NCBI GenBank assembly: GCA_032358255.1
Contig: JAULBX010031813.1
Location: 102,767 to 166,766 of the forward strand
From: Heterotrichella gracilis
Lineage: Eukaryota; Sar; Xanthophyceae; Tribonematales; Xanthonemataceae
Reading direction: 5' to 3'
Length of the DNA stretch: 64,000 bases
Positions 48,577 through 57,519 of this stretch are shown here, piece after piece (within the stretch, counting starts at the first letter, position 1; each line of letters begins with the position of its first letter). The translations under genes were made by a program, and so were the position numbers. The notes below the pieces were generated by a model, which saw only the letters and a program-made list of their open reading frames with translations, searched no databases and was not told where the DNA came from.

Positions 48577-49392
48577 CTAGCTGGTGATATGCGCACTGAC
48601 AAAGTGGGAAGCCGTTGAGCTTGCCACTGACAAGTTGTCTGACAACAGATCAATCTCAGAAGAAACCAGGAAAATGGGACGGGGACCCTCATGTGCCATG
48701 ATGACCAACTGATGCACGTATACCAGCTTGTTGCGCAAAGGTAACCTACCAGCAAGTGTGCTCACCTCAAAAAGTGTACTTGAGTCCTCATGGCTCCATC
48801 TGGGATGCCACTCAACCAAAACACCAACCAGTGAGCCCTGCCCGTTAAATTCATCTTCATGCACATGCCGCAGTCTTGACACCAGCCTGGCTCAGGTGTC
48901 AGGGTTAGGCCTCGCCTGAGTACTAGCATTTAAGCACATGATCAATACATAACTTAATAATAGCTCACCCTGTGCATTGGGCAGCAGGCCTAACGGGTAT
49001 CGCACATCCAAGTGTAACGGCGCTCATTGGGGCATGCCTCGCCCCGAGCCAACCCTTTGGCATGCTGTCATGAGGACGCCAAGTGCAGGTGCTAGTACAG
49101 CCTCAATTGGATCCACAAGGCAAGTAGTGTCCATGCAGCTCCCCAAGTAATGCCAGTACAGTTCCAATAACCGCTCAAACCATGCGCCATCAACCAGTTT
49201 GGATATCCTCTCGACACCCTCCCCCATACCCCTGCCCACCTCCCCCATCATATCAGCTGACCTATGGAATTCCTCAGCCTGCCTGTTCCAGATCGGCCCC
49301 AAATATCGATAGGGGCGGATCCACCCCTCCTGTCTGTTTGCCCCATCGCCCCTGCCCCCCCTTGCTGAACAGCTGAAATCCAGCCTGTCCAA
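48577..49392 (-). CDS. Possible protein of unknown function
   Basis: Two minus-strand open frames look coding but match no family I know. The upstream one (49392 to about 49070) reads YLGPIWNRQAEEFHRSADMM, then a helical stretch (FERLLELYWHYLGSCMDTTC, AVLAPALGVLMTACQ). The downstream one (about 48890-48577) reads HEDEFNGQGSLVGVLVEWHP, RWSHEDSSTLFEVSTLAGRL and LRNKLVYVHQLVIMAHEGPR, ending at a stop. A short segment between (YPLGLLPNAQ before a GTGAGC donor at about 48969) could be a middle exon. The upstream frame begins only 67 bp after the phosphofructokinase stop on the same strand. This could be a tightly packed separate gene or chance. Confidence 0.3.
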
Positions 49393-49458
49393 CTGAACCC
49401 CTCTGCCTGCCCCCCACCCCCTTTTACCCCCTCCGCCTCCCGCCTGTCTCCCCCCTCC

Positions 49459-52400
49459 TCAAATAAACTCCGGCTGGCCTATCGACCCCCTGAGCCTGTT
49501 CCACAGCGCCCCCCGTGGGTCCACGGTGCGCGGCGCCTGGATGAGCGTGGGGATGGGTAGGTACACGTAGTGCGTGTTCACCAGGCCCACCGTCACTCCT
49601 GTGAAGCCAGAGAAGGCTGCATGCACGGCTTGGTGGGACAGGACCTGCGAATGTGGGGGTGGGGTGGGGGGGGAATGAGAAGTCGGGTGGGTGGCGTTGG
49701 TGAGGCGTCAGGCTTTTGTAGGCTTAAGCGTGCACATGTGTCAGCGCCAGTCAGGCACAATAGTTGCAGTAGATGCGGCAAGGGACTGATAGGATCACGA
49801 ACGATGGGTCTAATGATTGTTTTTGCCGGCATCCTTGAAATGCAATTTATTTGTGCAGTTAAGCTAGGTGGCCCGCGCCCGCAAGGGCAAAAAGGATTTA
49901 AAGAAAAGTTCCCATCGAATTACCTCATGTACCCTTCTTTACAAAGCCTCAGCCACCCACCTTGCAGTAGATGCGGTCGTTGGAGTTGGTTGGCACCGAC
50001 CGGATCATGTACGATGGGTCGATGTACTTCACATCTGCATCCTTGATCACCTTCTTGATCTGGTCCTTCAGCCACACACCCGCATCCGCCAGGATGGGGT
50101 TCCCGCTGGCGTCGGTGTGCATGTTCTTGGGGTCAGACAGGATGTCCTGGGGTGACAAACGAGGGGTGCGTTGGTGGGTGGGATGGTGGTGGGCAATGAG
50201 CTGGTGTGCATTTTGTGGGTCCTGGGAGCAACAAGCCAGGGGGAAATGGTGCAGGAATGGTGAAATGCAGGCAAAACGGCGTGCATTATCTTGAGGTTGG
50301 AAAGGATGACCTGGTGGGTAATATGGGGGAGACCTTGAGAATATTCACGCCTTAAAACTTCCTACCTGCCCTGGCCCCTCCGCACCCCATATGACTGCGA
50401 TCCCGTTCTCATCAGGCACACGCTCCACACATGCCAGCGGCCCAAAGCGACATATCAGTGTGCTTCACAACGGATTTGTGCCCTGGCACCCCTTGAATGT
50501 GACTCATACCTACACAGTGCATTGCATACTTGTTCCTGGCCCGGCGACCACCCTCCCCCACCCCAACCACCACACCCACCTGCGCCGCCCCCTCCGCCAC
50601 ACAAATCACTGCGTTCCCCTTCTCAGCCAGCACCCGCTCCACATAGGACAGCAGCCCAAAGTCCCCATGCAGCGCAAATGGCACCTCGGGGATGAGGCAC
50701 ACGTCCACCACGCCGGAAGCAAGGGAGGCCTGCAGGGTGGGTGGTGGTGGGTGGGGTGGGTGGGGTGGGGGCTCAGCGGCCAGGGGTAGAATGGGTCAAG
50801 TTATGTGTTTAGTTTCGACTGCCAGCCAGCCTAACCCCAAGCCCCGCACCCTCACCGCAAACCCTAAACGCCTCTTATCTGCGCGCAATGAAGCCCAACT
50901 GTGCCTCCCCACTCCCCCATCACCGTCTACCCTGAACCCTAGCCCATACACCCGCACCTGCACCGCAATGAAGCCCGATTGCCTCCCCATGAGCTTGACC
51001 AGGCCTATCCCCCGGTACCCGCTGGTGGCCTCAACCTTGGCGGCCAGCAGCGCCTTCTGAGCCTCCTCAACAGCAGTCTCGTAGCCAAAACACTTGTCGA
51101 TCTGTGGCGGGAAACGGCGGGGATAAGGGGAATGCATGTCATTTTGCTCCAATATTAGTCTTATCCAACATTATTTTAAAGAAAACGATTGGGACCAGGC
51201 TCCTCCCCAATAAAGGAGGGATAAACACTTTTTAATAAAAACGTACAAGTACTTCCCATGGATCATGTAATGAATCATGTGAAGGATGGGCACTTACCAG
51301 CAGGATGTCGTTGTCTATCGACTTTGGTACTCCGATGACCGAGCACACCACCCCCGCAGCTTCGCATTGCACTTGGATGGCGTTGGCCCCTGCGTTGCCC
51401 CCATTGCCCCCCACCACAAACAGCATGTCAATCCCCCACATGTCGATGCGCTTCACAATCTCCCTGCGGTGGGGGGGGAAGACTTGAGGATGGGGACGGT
51501 GGCAGTGGGGGAAAGGTGGTTGTCGTGGGGTATACGTACAGCCCGGTTTCTCAGTGCAATCAGTGCTGTGCACACATTAAGCAACTAGATCAAGCACCTA
51601 TTACACCATTAAGGGCACCCATGGTATGTCTGCCTTCCCCTTGCAATGCGCTCAGAATTTGTGCACTCGATGTCAAACTAACCAACCAGGTGCGCCCGGT
51701 GGTGTTATGAGCACCACAAGTGGTGCACAGCATGCATGAATGCAAAGACCTTCTCAACTTATGTGCCTGCAAACGCTTGTAACTGACTACCCAACCAGGC
51801 TATTGCAGCCGGTGGATTTGTGCGTACCGAATGTCTGCCCCCCCTCGCGATGTGCCCAGCAGCGTGCCCCCCTCCAGGTGAATGTTCTCCACCAGCTTGC
51901 GTGTCAGCTTGATGGGGGGGTACTCGTGGTCGTAGAAGCCGCGGTAGCCATACCTGCAGGGGAAAGGTTTGGGGATTAGGGTGTAGGGTACTCGTGGTCG
52001 TAGAAGCCGCGGTAGCCATACCTGCAGGGATTAGGGTTTGGGTTTGGGGATTGGGGATTAGGGTTTAGGGTACTCGTGGTCGTACAAGCCGCAGTTGCCG
52101 CACCTGCACAGCGGGGGTGGGAGGGCATGCAAGGCTTGCATAAAGTGCGAGCCTAAGGGGGGGTAACTGAGTAAGGGGCTGGCACCCCTGGCTGGCATCT
52201 GGCAGCCACTTCTGCTGGACAGGAATGCATGGTGTGTAAATGCACCCCTCCCAGGGCAGCACGTGACTATAACGTTACCGAGTCAAACCGCACCTGATCC
52301 CCATGATGTTCTCCTCATGCACCCCGTAGTCAGTCAGCTGGCCCACCAGACCCCGCACCACACATGGTGAATGCACGCACTTGGATGGGTAGCGAGGGGT

Positions 52401-54387
52401 TTGCATGGAGGGCACATGCTGCAAGGTTTATTTGCATGGCTTGCATGAAGAGAAATGAGGGGATACTAGAAGAATGGAGGGGATACTGAGAGAAACCGCA
52501 CCTGATTCCCATGATGTTCTCCTCATGCACCCCGTAGTCGGTCAGCTTGCTCACCAGGCCCCGCACCACGTCATTGAGGCCAGGGCACAGCCCCCCGCAG
52601 GTGACGATGGCCACGCTCACGTCCTTGGGGTTGAAGTAGATGGTCTCGCGCGCACCCGCCCGGGAGGCCCATGGGGGCAAGGGGACGCACACCTGTGGTT
52701 GGTGGTGGAAGTCGTGTTGCTATTTCAAATCTCCAGCAAGGCAGACTGCCAATGTGGGTGATTTGGTGCAATACATATGACCGCCTAAATGCCTTATGCA
52801 CATGTTGGTATTGCCCAATTGGCCCTACTGCGGTAGATGATCTTGAGTGCGCCAGGCCCGCAGGCCCATGGGGCCAGGGGACCCACACTTGTGGGTGGGG
52901 TGTGACTCAGCAAGAGGGCACACATTGAAGGCGCAGGGTTGAGCTGAGTCACTGCGTGTGGGACACTGTACCCTGTATCCCTAGTCCGTGGACCTTGAAA
53001 CCCTACCTGCTGCACGCTGTACTGGCCGCCCCCACATTATATTTACCCTAAACCCTACCTCCTCCACGCTGGACTGGTCGTCCGCCCAGCCGGGCTCGCG
53101 CATGCAGTGGGGGGAACCTGCACAGCAAATTAGCGTGAGCAGGTGCTATCTGCCTTCCAAGTGAGGTGCTGTGGCATTCATGGTTGGGCTCGTTTAGGGT
53201 ACGATGAGGCTGTTTCGTGCCAGCAGCTCTGCTGCTGACGTCAGCAGGTGTGGTACTTATGCCGCTTAGTGAGTTCCTAGTGTGAGCAGATTTGGTGCTA
53301 GTGACAACGTGAGATGTGGTGTTGGCAGCAGGACGCCGGTGGTCAGGCGGTTTAGGTATTGCAAGACGGGACCCACCTGAAGACTCCGGCGAGGCAAACT
53401 TCAAGGACTGAAGGGCCACCCTGTCGTCGTCATCCACTGCAGGGTACAGTGACAGGGTTGGTTGAAATTTCCCCGTTCATTTGGGTTTGCACACCTTGAT
53501 CAGTGACGTTGGGTTTGATAGATGAAATAGTGTGCAGGGCATACCCCAATGGGTGGGGTGGACGCGCCAGGGTCCATAGTCACTAGAAGCAAGCAGACTC
53601 ACCAAAACCACCACCGTAGTTGTTGTGCACCACAAAAGGGCTTGGCCTGCGAGCACACAGCCCCATCAGCATCAAGCCCATAGGCTCAGTCAGCATATGC
53701 ATGCATCATCCTCAGGTTAGATATGACAGCAGTGGGCTTAAGCAAGCGGTGGGCTGGTTATATAACCTTCACTTTTGATAGGTTGTACGCCATGCTGTTC
53801 GTACTGCGACGGCACACTGCTGGGCGTTTGCAAACGAAACCCCAGTGACGATGGCGGGAAGTGGAGCTTTCATCACCCACGCTAACAACACGCCCATTTC
53901 ACACACCACGCAGCAAGATATGGTTCTCGGGCGGACGAAACACAACGTCAATAAGCATGCTGCTGATGGTCTTCGTAACCTTTGTGTGAATTGCCTACAC
54001 AGCTGGACCCCGAAACCCTACCCACAACGTCACGACGAAAGGGAACCCCGCCTACTGGCACTCCACAACTTGTGCACACAGGCATCTGCGAGGGAAAAGA
54101 AGCTGTATCTACAGGCCTTACCTTGGATCGAGCTTCGCACGCAGCGAGGGGCAGTCTACCGCCTCGCTGCTACTGTCAGGAGGAGGGATCACAAAGGTGG
54201 TGGTGGTGATATCTGTCGATGCTGTACACCTGAAAGCACGCCTGTGGGCGGTATGTCGTTGCCTCCTCCCAACCAGACATCTGACAGGAGGTAGGAAGGC
54301 AGTGGTCTGTAATTGACAAGGCATGGTCGAACCGGATGTAATGCCAGCAGTCCGCATTGCGATAGCGCCCAGCTGTCCCCCCTGCAA
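49459..54387 (-). CDS. PFK: ATP-dependent 6-phosphofructokinase, plant type, plastid-targeted
   Basis: Phosphorylates fructose 6-phosphate to the 1,6-bisphosphate in glycolysis. Exons: 54387 (or 54324) to 54122, 53646-53603, 53436-53377, 53117-53059, 52692-52502, 51953-51828, 51463-51298, 51101-50958, 50729-50580, 50146-49961 and 49644-49459 (stop TGA). The first exon is Ser/Thr/Arg-rich ([20 protein letters not shown]), a likely chloroplast transit peptide; three in-frame ATGs (54387, 54357, 54324) compete as start. Core motifs: [64 protein letters not shown] with the catalytic Asp, [32 protein letters not shown] and [14 protein letters not shown]. Odd: the family GGDGT motif reads GGNGGNAGANA here, so the Mg-ATP-binding Asp is Asn. 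Introns around exons 5, 6 and 9 hold copies of the exon edges. Confidence 0.95.
50394..50452 (-). repeat. Decayed echo of phosphofructokinase exon 9
   Basis: The stretch matches the 3' part of exon 9 (50607-50665) at about three quarters of positions, including the CACACGCTCCACA block. It lies 213 bp further along the minus-strand intron. Confidence 0.7.
51921..52111 (-). repeat. Three copies of the 5' edge of phosphofructokinase exon 6
   Basis: The real acceptor and exon start (51921-51961) is copied at 51989-52029 with no change I can see, and at 52071-52111 with several substitutions. Variant TTTAGGG/GATTAGGG units separate the copies. Offsets are 68 and 82 bp. Each copy keeps its own CTGCAG acceptor on the minus strand, so alternative acceptor use is possible in principle. 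Confidence 0.92.
52287..52903 (-). repeat. Split echoes of phosphofructokinase exon 5 on both sides of the exon
   Basis: The true exon 5 is 52692-52502. Its 5' half is echoed upstream at about 52833-52903 (encoding [15 protein letters not shown], against [15 protein letters not shown] in the exon). Its 3' half and donor are echoed downstream at 52287-52366 ([20 protein letters not shown], against [20 protein letters not shown]). The downstream echo keeps the frame, the peptide and the donor. Confidence 0.88.
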
Positions 54388-54802
54388 CTAGGCAATGGCA
54401 GTGCCTGGGAGGACTCTGTCAACAGCGTTAAATCTGTGCAGATGGACGAAACCTTGTGGTTACCGGGTGCTTTAAAGGTTATGCTGGTGAAACTTGCTTG
54501 CTCAAAATGCCTTGCGCCGCGCCGGGTGCCGGGACAGACTGGGGAATCCCTTTGCTCCGCGGGCGGCAGTGTGCTGCAACTCGAGTGGAAGCACACCACA
54601 CTTCCCACCAGCCGACAAACATAACACCGCTCTTGCATACAGGCGATGCCAAAGCAGTCAGCAGGATTGATAAGCTCTCTTGTTGTCCATACCTCCTTAG
54701 CATAAGTGTACAACCAGCTTGTTCCCAGGTTGGTCGCGCCGCACTTGGCCAAGTGTAATCCACTCAAGTGTTGTTTACCTGCAGACAGCGTTCGCCAGCG
54801 GT
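54388..54802. promoter_or_regulatory. Divergent promoter between phosphofructokinase and TIM23
   Basis: The 415-bp interval (478 bp if phosphofructokinase starts at 54324) separates two outward-facing organelle-protein genes. No core element identified. Confidence 0.4.
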
Positions 54803-56391
54803 ATGGGGTTCCTAGACCGCCTAGCTAGGCGCCCACAGCAACCCCAGACTGAGCCAGCAGGGGATCAGGCTTCTGTATCTCCTGAGCTGCTTCGAGAAGT
54901 GCCCTCCACCTCATCAGCCCCCGAGATCCTGTCAGAAAGCGTGCCCAGCTTTTCCTCCAGCTCAGCAACCCCAGGCTTCAACCCGTATGAAGAACTGAGC
55001 ACTGCGTTGGATAGACGTGGGCAGAGACCGCTGTACCAGCCTGCCAAGGAGCCAGAGTACCTATTCACAGAGGAAGCAGCCATCCGAACGCGGAGTTGGA
55101 GTGAAAACCTGACGTACTACACAGGGACTGCGTACCTGTCAGGTAGCCAAACTGCATCAATATGGACCCTTGGTCCTGACCACAACCTGCACAATCATGG
55201 CCTTGACTGCTTCGATGCAACATAATTGGAGGGTGATTTCTTGCCACAGCCATTCAGATCAAATGCCCACTCCACTTAGTCATGCCCATATTGCATACTT
55301 TGTGGGCACTGGTGTGCTGCTTGCAACCTATGCAACCCAAACTTGATACTGCACTGTTCCAAGGCCTGCTCTTTGGAGTTGCTTAGTGTTGCAAGTGTCC
55401 TGCACTGGTAGTAGTCGGGATGCCATACCGCAAGAATGGCGTACGGCAACCCATGCACCCCCCTTGGCTATCATCGCCCTGTGATTTACTAACTTATTAT
55501 TATCTTCATGAAACCTGCACGCATTTGCCACTGGTGGTCACACGTTGAAGCAACAGCAGAGCGACACAATCAGCAATGGAAGGCCCAAAATGGAACAATG
55601 CATCAATACATGGGTGATACGTATAGATACATGCGGCTGGCAAGGAGCGTTGGCGTGAGGGAGGCAGGAGGGCATGCGGCGTGGCCACTGCACGGTGGAT
55701 GCATTCCCCCTTGGGCTTGCATATAAATCTCGCTTACATGCCACTGTATGCATCCAACCGACTAAATAGCCAACTATTCACGCACAGGTGCGCTTGTGGG
55801 CGGCGGGCGGGGCGCTTATGAAGCTGTGAGGTCCAGGCCAGATGTCGGGGTGGACACGCTTCGGCTACGGCTCAACAGGCTGCTGAACGTGTCGGGGCGC
55901 TCGGGCAGGACAGCTGGCAACGCGCTGGGGGTTCTGGGCCTGCTGTTTGCCAGCTTTGAGAGCGGACTGGGCTACGTGGTGGAGGACTACAGCGTACCGC
56001 GCGAGCTGGTGACGCTGGGTGCAGGTGCGCTGATGGAGCAGTGGGGCAGGAGGGATGCATGGGGTGCCATATGCTATTCTTGCTGTTCAACCGGGCATCG
56101 TGCGTGACGGTGCATGTGCCCAAGGCCATGTGTATTGCTAGAACGCATGCATACAAAGAATTAGTGGGTTGTTGAATGCTGTGCAGCTGCTTGCATCCAT
56201 ACTGTGCACTGGTGCCAGGGACTCGCATGCACATTCAATTCCACCCGCCTCCTCCTCCTGCAGGGTTCAGCACTGCGGCGCTGTTCCGCTCCACCCGGGG
56301 GCCCAGGGCTGCGGCCATCGCAGGGGCGGTGGGCGCGGTGGGGGCCACGGCGCTGCTGGGAGCCCGCAAGTACATCAACCCAGGCCTGTGA
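54803..56391 (+). CDS. TIM23: TIM23, channel subunit of the mitochondrial inner-membrane translocase
   Basis: Forms the channel that imports presequence proteins across the mitochondrial inner membrane. Exons 54803-55142, 55788-56024 and 56264-56391 (stop TGA), phases consistent, about 234 residues. The ATG at 54803 begins MGFLDRLARRPQQPQ, a start common to plant TIM23. The intermembrane part is Ser/Pro-rich, then comes the conserved FNPYEELSTALDRR, YLFTEEAAIRTRSWSENLTY and YYTGTAYLSG. Four hydrophobic helices follow, with the family's Gly patterns: GALVGGGRGAYE, RTAGNALGVLGLLFASFESG, and FSTAALFRSTRGPRAAAIAG into AVGATALLGARKYINPGL. The 3' end of the last exon and its UTR are repeated downstream. 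It shares a divergent promoter region with phosphofructokinase. Confidence 0.95.
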
Positions 56392-56840
56392 GGGCCCATG
56401 GGTGGCATTGAACCACTGGCTGGCGCAGCAGAGCGCCTTGGCCGTAGGTTCATTCAGTAGCGCAGCATGCAGTTGACCATTGGCAAGCGCAGTTGAGAGC
56501 CTGGTGGGGATTGCATGCAGCGCCGCTGCTTTGGGGGCAGTGGGTCGGCTTGGCAGTGAGGGCTATGGCGCTGCTGGGATCCCCAAGTTACATCAACCCA
56601 GGCCTGTGAGTGCCCATGGCAGGCATTGGACCACTGGCGAACGCAGTTGATAGCCTTGGCCGTGCGTGAGCACGCACTACTCAGGCTCGTGGCGGGCATG
56701 CTGAGCAGTGGCATGCTTGATTGGGAGCCTTGGTTGTGCGGGCATCCAGTAGGGCAGGCAGGCAATCAACCACTGGCCCACGCAGTTGAGAGCCTTGGTC
56801 GTGCATGCGTCCAGCAGCGCTGCTTTGTGGGGAATGGGCT
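56340..56840 (+). repeat. Tandem copies of the TIM23 last-exon end and 3' UTR
   Basis: The segment from ACGGCGCTGCTGGGA through TACATCAACCCAGGCCTGTGA and about 60 bases of UTR (56346-56450) recurs at 56563-56671, including the stop. UTR-only fragments (CGCAGTTGAGAGCCT..., GCGCTGCTTTG...) recur at about 56476-56550 and 56752-56832. Confidence 0.88.
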
Positions 56841-57519
56841 GGGCTAGGAAGTGGGGGGGTCAGATGGGATCAATGGGATGGGTATGCGAGGGGGGTTGCG
56901 GGATCGAATCTAGTCAGATGCTATATCAGCTTACAGAAATTGCAGATCTGAGCGCCTTTGTACTTCTCAGTTTAGTCTTTCTAATAGTGGACTGAGGCTT
57001 GCATACAGTATCATTTTGCAACTCTCTGGCCTCTGATGGTAAGAGTTGCATCGGCGTTGGTCGTGATATTGGATTTGCTGGGCATGTGAACTGGTGTAGC
57101 TGTTACCCGCATTGTGGATACGGGGCATGACGTGGGTGTGCATAGGGAGGGGATTTTTTGGGTTGCATTGGCGAATGCGTATCTCACTGCCCTTTCATAC
57201 CCCATCCTAGCCGAGCTCCTTTGAGCAAGGATGGGTGACGATGTCCTCACCATGGCCCATTTATTGGCATCAGTATGCATCCAATGGACCATGCGCCAGG
57301 AGCCATGCATGGTGAACGGGTACAACTTGTCTGCCAGATAGCACCACCCAACGATTCAATTTATATTGCAACACAAAGTGTAACTGTATCTCGGACCGAC
57401 GTAATGGGGATCTCGTAATAATATTATTTATTAGCTGCGTGATCATCACGTATGATCCGTATGAGGCTCATGCATGCGCAAATCTAGTGGTACAAACCCC
57501 TAAAAAGGCAATTCAGGAA
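56841..57519. other. Convergent intergenic region
   Basis: Lies between the TIM23 repeats and the 3' end of the armadillo gene. Apart from an AT-rich stretch at 57410-57450, I see nothing. Confidence 0.4.
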
